Assembly (NCBI GenBank): GCA_017999915.1
Contig: JAGNKX010000017.1
Span: forward strand, 37,904 to 101,903
Origin: Spirochaetota bacterium
GTDB taxonomy: Bacteria; Spirochaetota; UBA4802; UBA5550
Direction: 5' to 3'
Length of the DNA stretch: 64,000 nucleotides
Numbering within the stretch: position 1 is the stretch's first letter; the number at the start of each line of letters is the position of its first letter. Shown here piece by piece: positions 44,665 through 54,018 of the stretch. The notes below the pieces were generated by a model. The model saw nothing but the letters and a program-made list of their open reading frames with translations, ran no database searches and had not been told where the DNA came from. Made by a program: the position numbers and the translations under genes.

Positions 44665-45336
44665 ATGGAAGCTAAATTGTTAACCGTAGAACCGAGATCA
44701 GATTTCGGCAAAAACGCGAGCCGCAGGGTGCGGAGGAACGGCTTTATCCCGGGCATCATCTATTCGCACGGCCAGGCCGAGGCGATACAGATACCGCGGA
44801 AGGATTTCTTCAAGCTCTTTAAAGGAAAAATATCTGAAAGCGTCATATTTGATATACAGAGCAGCGCGAAAAAGGACGATATCGAAAAAATGGCCTATGT
44901 GAAGGATTATCATCAGGACCCGCTTTCCGGCGAGATCCTTCATGTCGACCTGTTCAGGGTCACCAAGGACGAGAAGATACACACCCACGTGCCGATCGTG
45001 TTCATCGGCACCGCCAGGGGCGTCAAGCTGGGAGGCATCCTCGAAGTGGACATACGGGAAATCGAGGTCGAGTGTCTGCCGAAAGACCTGCCCGAGAAAA
45101 TCGAAATTGATGTAACCGCCATGGAGGTCGGGAACTCCATACATGTGAAGGACATTGCCCTGCCCGAAGGCGTGGTGGCCAAGGGGAATCCCGAAATGTC
45201 CATAGCCTCGGTCCATGTGCCGAAGGTGGCCGCGGCCGAGACCAAGGTCGAAGAGGCGGCAGTCGTCGAAGGCGAGGGCGAGGAGGCCAAGAAGGCCGCC
45301 GAGGGCGAAGAGGACAAGGAGAAGGAGAAAAAGTAA
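44665..45336 (+). CDS. rplY: 50S ribosomal protein L25/general stress protein Ctc
   Basis: A 223-residue L25 of the long TL5/Ctc type: an N-terminal 5S rRNA-binding domain (~1-95; RSDFGKNASRRVRRNGFIPGIIY) and a C-terminal beta domain (~96-190; DLFRVTKDEKIHTHVPIVF...GNSIHVKDIALPEGV), then an acidic/basic low-complexity tail (EEAAVVEGEGEEAKKAAEGE...). Located between prs and pth, its usual neighbours. Confidence 0.94.
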   Translation: MEAKLLTVEPRSDFGKNASRRVRRNGFIPGIIYSHGQAEAIQIPRKDFFKLFKGKISESVIFDIQSSAKKDDIEKMAYVKDYHQDPLSGEILHVDLFRVTKDEKIHTHVPIVFIGTARGVKLGGILEVDIREIEVECLPKDLPEKIEIDVTAMEVGNSIHVKDIALPEGVVAKGNPEMSIASVHVPKVAAAETKVEEAAVVEGEGEEAKKAAEGEEDKEKEKK

Positions 45337-45405
45337 TTCCGGCGGCGTTTCATTACTGCACCCGGCCATGGGGCCGAGATCATTTTATTACAGGGAGCGG
45401 TATTT

Positions 45406-46032
45406 TTGAAGTTAATCGTTGGTTTTGGAAATCCGGGCGAGAAATTTGCGAACAACAGGCAAAACATCGGCTTCAAGGTTATAGATATCATCGGCAATAA
45501 CGAGAATATTGATGTCCGCATAAAGAAAAAGAAATCTGTAATCGGCAGGGGAAAAATAAAGGGGACCGACGTGGTCCTCCTGAAACCCCAGACCTTTGTC
45601 AACCTGATCGGCGAATCGGTGCTCTACATAGCTTCATTCCTTCGGATCAATGTGCGTGACATTATTTGCATTGTCGAGGATTCCTCCCTCAAGCTGGGGG
45701 AAATGAGGGTGGATTACCTGTTCTCGAACCTGCCCCACGCCGGCATAGAATCGATGACCAGGGCCCTCAAATCGGAACGGTTCGCGAAGATTCGGGTCGG
45801 CATCGGCACGCCGCCGAAGAACGTCACCATGGAGGAATACCTCCTCCAGGATTTCACCGATGACGAGAATCTCATCCTCATCGACGTGCTCAATAAAACG
45901 GAAAAGGTCGTCAACCTGCTCATCACGCAATCTATCGAAGAAGTGCAGGACAAGTGCAATCTCGAAGGGGCTGTCAAGATCAAGAAAAGGAAAGTCAAGG
46001 CCATCCATATCGACCATAGAAAGAAGAGATAG
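45406..46032 (+). CDS. pth: peptidyl-tRNA hydrolase-like protein with altered active site
   Basis: A 208-residue protein in the standard rplY-pth position, starting TTG. N9 (FGNPG), N66 (PQTFVNL) and H111 are kept, but the catalytic His (H20 in E. coli, motif TRHN) is Q19 in NNRQNIGF, and the HDELD motif with catalytic Asp (D93) is VEDSS, giving E91. The GGxGGHNG loop is rewritten as FSNLPHAGIES. So hydrolase activity is doubtful unless rescued by other residues. It may be a diverged Pth with altered mechanism, or another enzyme may do the essential job. A basic C-terminus (KIKKRKVKAIHIDHRKKR) fits RNA binding. Confidence 0.82.
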   Translation: MKLIVGFGNPGEKFANNRQNIGFKVIDIIGNNENIDVRIKKKKSVIGRGKIKGTDVVLLKPQTFVNLIGESVLYIASFLRINVRDIICIVEDSSLKLGEMRVDYLFSNLPHAGIESMTRALKSERFAKIRVGIGTPPKNVTMEEYLLQDFTDDENLILIDVLNKTEKVVNLLITQSIEEVQDKCNLEGAVKIKKRKVKAIHIDHRKKR

Positions 46033-46151
46033 GCCCGTCCTAGAAACTCAACCGGGGAACGCATTTTTTCTTGACTTAATTGTTCATTAATGCAAACCTT
46101 CCTTATTTAGTATACTTGAAGTACTCTATTCAACAAAGGGAGATGTTAGCG

Positions 46152-46973
46152 ATGAGAAAAGGAATGCTCTTGGTTATGTCATGTATGGTATCGATTCTCA
46201 TTTCGACGGCATACGCGCAATCTTATAAATTCGATTATCATCCCGCTTACGGGCCGGCGCCGATGGGCGGAAACCCGAGGTCAATAGCGCAGCAGCTCAG
46301 CTACGAGAATTTCCGCTCCATCAAGCTGCTCAACACGGCGATCCTGAACTACGGCGGCGGGGAGGGAGAAATCGACAAGCTCATCGACCAGTATGCCGAG
46401 GCGAGCGCCCTCTACTTCCAGAACAAGATGCTGGAGTCTGCGAAAACGTTCAAGGAAAACCAGGCGGCGATCATGACCACCGCCAAGAAACTTTCACAGA
46501 AATACAATCAGGACACCAACGCCCTTCTCAAAGACAGCATTGACATGAACGTGCGGACCAAGCTGAAGCTGAACCTGAAGAGAGTAGAAGGCCGCTCCAC
46601 CCTGGACAAGTGCCTGGAGCAGGGCCAGGCAGGCATCTTAAAGGCCAATGACTACTATGATCGCTTCAAGGACGCCAAATCGGCGTCCGCCATGGATCTC
46701 ATCACCGCTATTTACTATTACCGCGGCGCCAAGGACAGCATGTTCCTGATGATGAAGATCATCGCCGATTACCAGGGCAAGGCCCAGGCCGAAGCCGAAG
46801 TGAACGACATGGTCGCCAAGAAACAGCTGCCGCGCTCCAAAAAGGAATCGACCATCCAGGAAAAGGCGGACCAGAAAAAGAAGGACCTGGAGGCGCGGTA
46901 CCTCGATAAATACGCGCGGGATATGGCGGACAACAAGAACCTCGTATACGTGTCCAAGGAAAAGGAAAAATAG
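46152..46973 (+). CDS. secreted hypothetical protein
   Basis: 273 residues from the ATG at 46152 (GGGAG upstream; ATG 46143 possible). A signal peptide (MRKGMLLVMSCMVSILISTAYAQ) is followed by a mostly alpha-helical mature region with a Gly/Pro-rich start (PAYGPAPMGGNPRS) and a long Lys/Glu-rich helical C-terminus (QEKADQKKKDLEARYLDKYARDM). No family is recognised. It is convergent with the HEAT-repeat lipoprotein gene, 16 bases apart. Confidence 0.7.
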   Translation: MRKGMLLVMSCMVSILISTAYAQSYKFDYHPAYGPAPMGGNPRSIAQQLSYENFRSIKLLNTAILNYGGGEGEIDKLIDQYAEASALYFQNKMLESAKTFKENQAAIMTTAKKLSQKYNQDTNALLKDSIDMNVRTKLKLNLKRVEGRSTLDKCLEQGQAGILKANDYYDRFKDAKSASAMDLITAIYYYRGAKDSMFLMMKIIADYQGKAQAEAEVNDMVAKKQLPRSKKESTIQEKADQKKKDLEARYLDKYARDMADNKNLVYVSKEKEK

Positions 46974-46989
46974 CGCGAGAGCGGCATTA

Positions 46990-47811
46990 TCATTGAGATT
47001 TAGTCAGGATCCTGTCTTTCTTAAGAACCCGCAGGGCCAGGATCCTGATCTGCTGATTGTTATGAACGAGAAGGCCTATGACCTTCTCTTTTGTTTTTGG
47101 GTCAAGCCGGTACCCGTTCAGCGCGGCGAGGGAGGCCTCGATCTGCGAATAATTGTACTCCGTGGCGCTCCTCAATTTTTCAGCTATGGCAGTGTATATC
47201 CGCTCATCCTTGATCTTCACTCCCCGGAGGGCCGCCAGCATGACGGCGGCATTGGGATCGTTGATCGCCTTGATGATCGAGGGAACCAGTTTTTCCCTGA
47301 TGACGGCATCATCGAGGGCGCATATCCCTTTGATCGCTTCCTCCCGTATCAGCCAGTCGCCGCTGCCGAGACACCGGGCATAGGTATCGGCGCTGGAAGG
47401 ATCGCTCAACGACCGGAGGGCCTGAAGCGCATACCATCTCACGTTGTCGTTGACGTCTTCCAATGCCGCCTTTGTTATCATGGATAGGGATGGGGCCGAA
47501 TGAATCTTTGCGAAGCCCTGTACCACCTCGATCCGGACCGACGGATGGGGGTCACTGGCCGCCACGGTCAGGATCTCGAGGACCAGGTCGTTCCGGTCCT
47601 TCCCGTAGTAACGAACGATGTCGCGCGCGATATTCCGCCGCTCCGTCCAGTTCTCCGCGTCATACCGCGCGGCGGCCTCTTTCTGCTTCCGTATCCGCGT
47701 CAGCTCTGATTTTCGGGAGATGCCGCATCCGCAGGAGAGCGTGAAGACGCACAGCAGCAATAATGAAAAAATACTTTTCACAGGGCTTGACCCGCTATCT
47801 GCAGGTAACAT
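46990..47811 (-). CDS. HEAT-repeat lipoprotein
   Basis: A 273-residue protein: signal peptide with lipobox FTLSCGC, then about five HEAT-type helical repeats (PHPSVRIEVVQGFAKI, VNDNVRWYALQALRSL, WLIREEAIKGICAL, PNAAVMLAALRGVKI). It is probably a periplasmic or outer-membrane scaffold. The start is uncertain: GTG about 10 codons in is possible. It lies just downstream of the lytic transglycosylase gene on the same strand. Confidence 0.75.
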   Translation of the reverse strand: MLPADSGSSPVKSIFSLLLLCVFTLSCGCGISRKSELTRIRKQKEAAARYDAENWTERRNIARDIVRYYGKDRNDLVLEILTVAASDPHPSVRIEVVQGFAKIHSAPSLSMITKAALEDVNDNVRWYALQALRSLSDPSSADTYARCLGSGDWLIREEAIKGICALDDAVIREKLVPSIIKAINDPNAAVMLAALRGVKIKDERIYTAIAEKLRSATEYNYSQIEASLAALNGYRLDPKTKEKVIGLLVHNNQQIRILALRVLKKDRILTKSQ

Positions 47812-47844
47812 ACCAAATTAAAAGGGCGCCGGCAAGGCCAGGCC

Positions 47845-50130
47845 TCATTGATTCCCTGTTTTTCCGCCGCGGATGAGGCCGTACTGGGTGACGAATTTAT
47901 CGGTGCGCAGTATGTAATACCGCGTCTCGATAAAGGGAGTGAATTCCGTGAAGTAATCCATGTCCTCGTTTTTATACCGCTCCTTCCACTTGTCCACGTT
48001 TCCCGCGCCGGCGTTATAGGCCGCCACCATGTACTGGTAGTTGCCCCTGAATTCCCGCATGAGACCGGATATGTACTTGGTCCCGAGCTGTATCGAGGTG
48101 CACGGGTCGGCAAGGTCGTAATCCTTGAGGCGCAGGCCCCGGGCGATGCCGCGCGCCGTGGAGGGCATAAGCTGCATGAGGCCCGATGCCCCGGCCGAGG
48201 ATACGGCGTTCTGCTTGAAGAGCGATTCCGCCTTCATCAGGGCATAGATGATCTCCGTATCCACCGAGTAGAGGGCGCCGTATTGGGAAACGCATTCCTG
48301 GAAGGGAACGGGGAAGAGCATTTCCACCGTTTCAGAAGGCATGAGGGCGATGTTTTCCTTCAATTCGAACAGCTTCAGGAGCTCCAGGCAGGAAAAGACC
48401 TCGAGAAAGGCGTACCGGTATTTCCTGCTGAAATGGGCCAGGGCGATATATTTATCCTTCCGCGCTTCCCTTGTCCTGGGAAGGAGCTTCATCTCCCGGT
48501 TGATCCCGGCGCTGTAACCCAGGGCGAAATACGGCTCAATTCGTTTCAGCACCCCGCCGTAGCCCGATGATGTTTTCATGGCGGCGATCGATTTTTCAAG
48601 GTCCCTGTAACGGGAGATGTCAGGGGAATTTAATTTTCCGATGCGGGCCGTGCGCTTCGCCATCGATCGCTCCTTGACAAAGATGAGCGCGTGCCAGTAG
48701 AGGGCCGCGTCGCCGTTCTTTTCATCCAGGGCCTTTTTGAATCCGCCCTCGAGGCTTTCCAGTGTGCCGGCGGCGGCCTGCTGCTTCAATAGCAGCCACG
48801 TATAGGGAGAGTCGGGATTCGTCACCGCCATCTGTATGGCCGCCTTCAGCGCCTTGTCGTTGTCCCCCCTTGCGGAATAGATCTTGTGGAGCCAGAACCT
48901 GCTCTCATCGGAATGGCTCCCGGACGGGTACCTGGAGACTGATTCCTCCAGCAATTGAAGGGCCTTGTCGTTGTTCTTGCCGCGTATCAGGTTGCGCGCC
49001 ATGAGCCAGAGGAAATGTCCCGAGTGGTCATCGGAATACCTGTTCTTGTAATCGGTGAGATACTGCTCATGGCCGGCCCGCTTGTTCTCCTCAAGGAACT
49101 TGGCGGTTCTCTGGAGGGCCGCCTGGGCGTAGGGCTCGGTCCCCGCCCTGACGACCTGCTGGTACACCGTGATGGCGCTGCCTTTATTGCCCATGCTCCA
49201 GAGCTCGTCCCCGTGGACCTTTAGCAGCGCTGCGTCATTGGAGCGCTCCCTGATCAGGGACTGGACCGCGGCCGCGGCGTTGTCGCGGGTCAGGGCGCGA
49301 ACCAGGAATGAGTCCACATCGGCCCGGTCAGCCGAAGCCGGCGCAAGGGCTCGGAGGATGACTATGGATTCCTTATATTGCTTTCCGTGATAGAGGGCCT
49401 TTGCAAATAGGAGATTTTCCCTGAACTGCAGTTTCCGGGGATTTTTTGTCAACAGGGCCTGCAGGAGATCTGCCGCTGACGCGGCCTGCCATCCCTTTAC
49501 GTCAACCTCGAATACCCGCAGATACTGATTAATGGCGCCGGTGAAATCGGCTTTCTTTTCCAGGAGGGACCCTGTCCTGAGGCGGATGATGGACTTTGAA
49601 TCGGGATCGTCATAGTCATTTTCAAGCTTCGTGAGGACCGTGCGGGCATCGTCATACTTTTTTAGCGTCGACAGTGACTTAGACTTGAGAAGCATGGCAT
49701 CGCGGTACAGGGCGCTGCGGCTTTTTGACATGAGGTCGACGAATTTGATCACGGAGCCGTGCTCTCCGTAAAGAAAGAAAAGATCCGCCAGCTCGAAAAC
49801 CGCGTCGTCGTAATATTCCGACTTTAGGTGGTATCCCTTCACGAAATGGTATATCGGCTGCGAGAAGAGGCGGAGCCTGGGATCGCGATGGCTTGCGAAA
49901 CAGCTCTGGGCGAAATGGAACATGGCGTTCTTGTATTTTTTTTCTTTCTTGTAGGCGACGCCGAGGAGGAAATGCTCCCGGTATCCTTTTCGGCCGGCCT
50001 CGAGCCGGGCTATGATCGTCCGGGGAGGTGAATAGAACCCGAGGGTCGAAAGACCGTTCCCGCTGGTGGGAGGATTGCTGCATGCGAACATTGCCATCAA
50101 TACGGCGATAAAGGCGTTTCTTGTTTTCAT
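47845..50130 (-). CDS. lytic murein transglycosylase with TPR domain, putative lipoprotein
   Basis: A 761-residue protein: signal peptide/lipobox (FIAVLMAMFACS), a long array of TPR-like helical repeats (about 50-560), and a C-terminal goose-type lysozyme/SLT domain (about 600-740) with catalytic Glu in YALMKAESLF, then SSAGASGLMQLMPSTARGIA and AYNAGAGNVDKWKERY. The layout is that of Slt70-like exolytic transglycosylases that cleave peptidoglycan to 1,6-anhydro-muropeptides. It is upstream of the HEAT lipoprotein gene and downstream of a secreted protein gene, all on the minus strand. Confidence 0.9.
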   Translation of the reverse strand: MKTRNAFIAVLMAMFACSNPPTSGNGLSTLGFYSPPRTIIARLEAGRKGYREHFLLGVAYKKEKKYKNAMFHFAQSCFASHRDPRLRLFSQPIYHFVKGYHLKSEYYDDAVFELADLFFLYGEHGSVIKFVDLMSKSRSALYRDAMLLKSKSLSTLKKYDDARTVLTKLENDYDDPDSKSIIRLRTGSLLEKKADFTGAINQYLRVFEVDVKGWQAASAADLLQALLTKNPRKLQFRENLLFAKALYHGKQYKESIVILRALAPASADRADVDSFLVRALTRDNAAAAVQSLIRERSNDAALLKVHGDELWSMGNKGSAITVYQQVVRAGTEPYAQAALQRTAKFLEENKRAGHEQYLTDYKNRYSDDHSGHFLWLMARNLIRGKNNDKALQLLEESVSRYPSGSHSDESRFWLHKIYSARGDNDKALKAAIQMAVTNPDSPYTWLLLKQQAAAGTLESLEGGFKKALDEKNGDAALYWHALIFVKERSMAKRTARIGKLNSPDISRYRDLEKSIAAMKTSSGYGGVLKRIEPYFALGYSAGINREMKLLPRTREARKDKYIALAHFSRKYRYAFLEVFSCLELLKLFELKENIALMPSETVEMLFPVPFQECVSQYGALYSVDTEIIYALMKAESLFKQNAVSSAGASGLMQLMPSTARGIARGLRLKDYDLADPCTSIQLGTKYISGLMREFRGNYQYMVAAYNAGAGNVDKWKERYKNEDMDYFTEFTPFIETRYYILRTDKFVTQYGLIRGGKTGNQ

Positions 50131-50137
50131 GGGCGTC

Positions 50138-50989
50138 TCATTTTATTTCCATGTATTCGTTATATTCTTTGATCTCGGTGAGGTCGGGCTTGTCCCATAT
50201 GATATCATAGAACGATTTCTCGTCTTTCGATCGATAGTAGTTGTCGGTATGGATAAGAAGCAGGTTGTCGCGCCGGTCGGGGGCTGACGCCTCGGTTATC
50301 AGTTTTTTCAGCTCGTCATAGGTGTGGCGGCCGAACTCTTTTTTCCTGTCCCTGACGCCTTCGACGCCGATCCCCTTTTTCTTGTCCTCGTAATATTTCG
50401 TCTGCAGCAGGGAGAAGAGGGCGTATCGCTTGCCGTGCTTCACCTTTTTTATCGCCTTGGAGTAGCGGTACAGCCGCATCGAATAGAGGCGCTCGTCGAA
50501 ATTGTCCGCCATGAGGAGGTCTATCCCCGCGTCGGTGGCGTCGCGGTACCCGAGGCGCAGGTAGTGCCGGGCCAGGTAATCGTTTGTCCTGACGACGGCG
50601 GGGGCGAATCCGTTGAGAAGCTGACGGGCCATGGCGATGTCCTTTCTCAGGGTTTTCCGGTACAGGTCTATCAGAATTTTCTGCGACTTGAGTATTTCAT
50701 CGAAGGATTCGCCGAACATGAATTTCATGTACAGGTTCTGGGCGATGATGTCGCGTTGAATGGCTTCCTTGAAATGCTTTTTTTCCTCGTCGGTGCCGAG
50801 GTTGGTTATGGACATGTTGATGAAATAGAAAAAATAGCGGTTGTCCTTCAGCCCCTTCTCCGCGTTTCTCTGTTTTCCCGCGCTCAGGCTCGATTTCGTC
50901 CTCTGCGCGCCGGCGGGAGTGACGATGCAGAAGATGACCGTTGCCAGTACGATGAGGTTGATGCAATAACGGGTTGATCGATGTTTCAT
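50138..50989 (-). CDS. secreted hypothetical protein
   Basis: 283 residues from the ATG at 50989, which opens a signal peptide (MKHRSTRYCINLIVLATVIFCIVTPAGAQ). The mature part is helical and rich in Lys, Asp and Tyr (NRYFFYFINMSITNLG..., YSKAIKKVKHGKRYALFSLL). No family is recognised. It is 7 bases upstream of the transglycosylase start, so it is in one transcript with it and may assist in envelope growth. Confidence 0.68.
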   Translation of the reverse strand: MKHRSTRYCINLIVLATVIFCIVTPAGAQRTKSSLSAGKQRNAEKGLKDNRYFFYFINMSITNLGTDEEKKHFKEAIQRDIIAQNLYMKFMFGESFDEILKSQKILIDLYRKTLRKDIAMARQLLNGFAPAVVRTNDYLARHYLRLGYRDATDAGIDLLMADNFDERLYSMRLYRYSKAIKKVKHGKRYALFSLLQTKYYEDKKKGIGVEGVRDRKKEFGRHTYDELKKLITEASAPDRRDNLLLIHTDNYYRSKDEKSFYDIIWDKPDLTEIKEYNEYMEIK

Positions 50990-51042
50990 TATCGTTTTAT
51001 TATCACGCGGGACGGCGCGGTATCGGAACGGCTGCGGCCGCG

Positions 51043-52005
51043 TCATAGATTGAACGTCATGCCCTCTGTGGCGATATGTATTTGTGTCGTATCATTCGCG
51101 CAATTTTCCCCATGCTCGATCGCGGCCAGGTAGTTTTCATAAAGCTTGGTGTCGGTATAGGCCGGCTCGTGATGCGTCATGACCAGGTTCTTGACCTTCC
51201 ACCGGAGTCCGCAGTTGACGGCCATGGTGTAGCTGGTGTGACCCCAGTCGAATTTCATAAAGGATTCATCCAGGGTATACTGGGAATCGATTATGAGCAG
51301 GTCAGCGTTCTGGAAGAATTCGTAGATCTGGTCGTGGCCTTTTTCAAAGACCTCGCCGGTGAATTCCGCGTCGGTCGCGAAGATGAAGGTCTTGCCTGCC
51401 TGCTTGAAGCGGTAGGCAAAGCTCCCACCGGGATGCTTCAGGGGGAAAAAGTCCACATAGAGATCATCCTCAAGCTTCAGGGGCTCTCTTTTTTTCGGGT
51501 CCAGATGGATGTACTGTTTTGTCGATTCAGTGCCGTCGAAGAGTGCCGGAAAATAGGGCGGCGCCATCTGGTCGGTAAGGAATTTCTGCTGATTGCCGTA
51601 TGGAGAATAAAAGTTGAGGACGTTTCCTTTTATATACAGGGGTGTGAAAAAGGGGAGTCCCTGGATGTGGTCCCAGTGGAAGTGGGTCATGAAAATATCG
51701 ACGTTTCCCTGGCCCTTGCCGCAGGGTCCTTTCATCAGCTCATAGCCCAGGAGCCTGATGCCTGAGCCGCAGTCGAGAATGTATATCTTGCCGCTGTTCG
51801 AGGTCACGCTGACACAGGTCGTGTTGCCTCCGAAAATATACCTGAGGTCGTCCGGGAGCGACTGCACGAACTCGGCTATGCCGGAGCTGTTTTTTAATCC
51901 CGATTTAATCGCGAGATCCAGAATCCGTACTATTTTTTTAGAGTACTCATCGTTGCTAGTCGGAGAAGGAAGTGAACCCCGGACCCCCCACAGTTTTATC
52001 TGCAT
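51043..52005 (-). CDS. metallo-beta-lactamase-fold hydrolase
   Basis: A 320-residue MBL-fold protein with the metal motif THFHWDHIQG, then HPGGSFAYRF, DAEFTG, and VMTHHEPAY. It begins MQIKLWGVRGSLPSP, as in the PhnP/ribonuclease Z-like group often found next to sensor modules. Likely a phosphodiesterase or similar hydrolase. The ATG at 52005 is chosen over TTG 52008. It precedes the secreted protein gene by 53 bases. Confidence 0.85.
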   Translation of the reverse strand: MQIKLWGVRGSLPSPTSNDEYSKKIVRILDLAIKSGLKNSSGIAEFVQSLPDDLRYIFGGNTTCVSVTSNSGKIYILDCGSGIRLLGYELMKGPCGKGQGNVDIFMTHFHWDHIQGLPFFTPLYIKGNVLNFYSPYGNQQKFLTDQMAPPYFPALFDGTESTKQYIHLDPKKREPLKLEDDLYVDFFPLKHPGGSFAYRFKQAGKTFIFATDAEFTGEVFEKGHDQIYEFFQNADLLIIDSQYTLDESFMKFDWGHTSYTMAVNCGLRWKVKNLVMTHHEPAYTDTKLYENYLAAIEHGENCANDTTQIHIATEGMTFNL

Positions 52006-52202
52006 CAATGATTTCCTTTGTCCACAGAAATATAGCGACTATCGTTCCCTCGTGGCGGTGTTACCCATGCCATGGCGGTCATTGATTCATACGCGGATGC
52101 CGGTCCGCATGAATAGGAACGTATATCATATTAATCGTACAACTTAAGCATGCTGTATAGTTATAAAAAAAATTTCAATCAAAATAATTTCAAGTGTCGA
52201 CT

Positions 52203-52268
52203 AAAAAACCGCATTTTTCATCTACTTTATCTTCATTTATACAGATAAAGTAAGATGCCGATGCGGTT
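52203..52268 (-). terminator. two-stem terminator hairpin
   Basis: Outer stem AACCGCAT (52207-52214) with ATGCGGTT (52261-52268); inner stem TACTTTATCT (52223-52232) with AGATAAAGTA (52243-52252), and a 10-base loop. On the minus strand it is followed by T-rich sequence (T6 at 52203-52208, partly within the stem), suggesting a rho-independent terminator for the acyl-CoA dehydrogenase gene. The ~330 bases from 52009 to 52338 otherwise hold no gene. Confidence 0.75.
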
Positions 52269-52338
52269 CTTTATTCTTTTATGTGCCGGTATCGAAACTC
52301 AGTGGTTCCGGTGACGGTTTATTTGTATGCACAATGCA

Positions 52339-53586
52339 CTATTCGTATACCTTTTCCTCGACCTGGTCCGCCCCGACAGCATCCTGCTCAACGTCACGCA
52401 CAGGATCTTTTGAGTATACCTTTTGATATTCCTTGTACCATTCCGTCTGTATGATGGACTGCTGGATCTCGTTGGTTCCCACCCAGATGGAGGCCAACCG
52501 GATGTCGCGGACGATGCGCTCAAGGGGAAAAACGTTGGTGTAGCCGATGCCGCCCATCACCTGCATGCAGTTGTTGGCTATCTGCCAGGCGCCCTCGGTT
52601 ATGAATTTTTTGGCCTGCGAAGCCATGCGTCTCACCCGTCCCGGGTGGGCCGCAGGGCTATCGGCCGCCAGGGCGGCGGTGTATCCCACCGAGCGGATCG
52701 CGTCCATCATCATGGCTGAATCGGCCACCTTGAAGCCGACGGCCTGGAAGTTCATTATCGGCTGTCCGAAGGCCTTGCGCTTCGAGGTATAGCGCGTGGC
52801 GATCTCCACTGCCGGACGGACCGAACCGATGGTCATGAGAGCGGTCCCCAGCCGCTCGGGGATCATGTTTTTAACAAATACGTCGAAGCCGCCGTTGATA
52901 CCGTTGATGGCGTAGCGCTCGGGGACGCGCACGTCATTGAAAATCACCCGGCCAGCGCCTCCTCCTCGCACGCCCATGAGACCGTACAGGTACTTGGTTT
53001 CCACGCCGGCGTCCCGCGGGATCAAGAAACAGGTGAGCCGTTTGTGAGCCGGCGCGCCAGGATCGGTCACCGCGTAAGTCATGAACCAGTCGGCGCCCTC
53101 GGCTCCCACGATAAAGCGCTTCTGTCCGTTGATGATCCAGTCGCCGCCGTCCTTGCGGGCGGCCGTCGTGGCGCCGAAAAAGTCGGAGCCGCCCCGCGGC
53201 TCCGTGAGACATTCCGCGGCGTATACGTCTCCCTTGAGGAGCGGCATTACGATGGCCTTTTTCAGCTCATCGGAGCCAAAGGTCGCCACCGCCTCGCAGA
53301 CTATGTCGGCGCCCACGCCCCACAGGCAGGCGAGGGAATAGCTGGCAACGCCGATCTCCTCCGCCACGATGCCGTCCTCCACCCAGCCGAGTCCGCGGCC
53401 CCCCAGCTCCTTCGCGATCCGGATGCCGAGCAGGTTCCGCCTGCCGCATTCCTTGAGATATTCATGGGGGAAATGAAGCTTCTCGGAATCCATGTCGAGA
53501 ATCATCTCCCGCGGCACCCACCGGGTAAACTCGCGCGCCTCGTCCCGCAGCTTTTTCTGCTCTTCAGTCATAATGTAGTCAAACAT
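52339..53586 (-). CDS. acyl-CoA dehydrogenase, IVD/LCAD-like active-site type
   Basis: A 415-residue flavoprotein: RMASQAKKF and CMQVMGGIGY motifs, AECLTEPRGGSDF near the flavin, and the C-terminal WVGTNEIQQS. The MCAD-type base (EGT) is VGT here, while E244 in MIPERLGTAL stands at the position used by isovaleryl- and long-chain acyl-CoA dehydrogenases, so it is probably active with that alternative base. An AGGAGG site precedes the ATG at 53586. The gene follows the MerR regulator by 28 bases and likely shares its palindromic operator. It suggests breakdown of branched or long acyl-CoA. Confidence 0.9.
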   Translation of the reverse strand: MFDYIMTEEQKKLRDEAREFTRWVPREMILDMDSEKLHFPHEYLKECGRRNLLGIRIAKELGGRGLGWVEDGIVAEEIGVASYSLACLWGVGADIVCEAVATFGSDELKKAIVMPLLKGDVYAAECLTEPRGGSDFFGATTAARKDGGDWIINGQKRFIVGAEGADWFMTYAVTDPGAPAHKRLTCFLIPRDAGVETKYLYGLMGVRGGGAGRVIFNDVRVPERYAINGINGGFDVFVKNMIPERLGTALMTIGSVRPAVEIATRYTSKRKAFGQPIMNFQAVGFKVADSAMMMDAIRSVGYTAALAADSPAAHPGRVRRMASQAKKFITEGAWQIANNCMQVMGGIGYTNVFPLERIVRDIRLASIWVGTNEIQQSIIQTEWYKEYQKVYSKDPVRDVEQDAVGADQVEEKVYE

Positions 53587-53614
53587 GGCGAACCTCCTGT
53601 TGTTGCATCGCACG

Positions 53615-54004
53615 TTATTTATTCGTCAGTTCCCGCCGCCTTTTCAGAAGCTTGCGCTTCAATGCCGCAAGGTCGGCCTGAAATAGATCGAGATCCTTCT
53701 TCTGCCTGATGATGTCGTTCATTTTCTGCTCAATGTAATAGAGGCTGGTATCGATCTGGCTCTTTTCGTTTATCACGTCATCGGCCATGCCGACCATCTC
53801 CGCGATCTGGTCCAGGGTGGCGCCGAACCGTTTTCCGCGGAGGATGAGCTTCAGGCGCCCCCGGTCCTGCCGCGTGTACACGCGCTGGTTCCCCTTGGTC
53901 CTCCCCGGGGTGATGAGGCCCTTCTGCTCGTAAAAGCGGATCGTCGAGGGATTTATGTCCAGTTCCTCTGCCAGCTCGGAGATGGTGAATGTTTCGTCTT
54001 GCAT
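53615..54004 (-). CDS. MerR family transcriptional regulator
   Basis: A 129-residue regulator with an N-terminal winged HTH (FTISELAEELDINPSTIRFYEQKGLITPGRT) and a coiled-coil dimerisation helix (MNDIIRQKKDLDLFQADLAALKRKLLKR). There is no Cys-rich metal or large effector domain. The start at 54004 is supported by the MQDETF context just before the HTH. It is directly upstream of the acyl-CoA dehydrogenase gene, as in LiuR-like regulators of branched-chain amino acid or fatty acid catabolism (family knowledge); a 22-bp palindrome lies just upstream. Confidence 0.9.
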   Translation of the reverse strand: MQDETFTISELAEELDINPSTIRFYEQKGLITPGRTKGNQRVYTRQDRGRLKLILRGKRFGATLDQIAEMVGMADDVINEKSQIDTSLYYIEQKMNDIIRQKKDLDLFQADLAALKRKLLKRRRELTNK

Positions 54005-54018
54005 CGGCCTGATAATTA

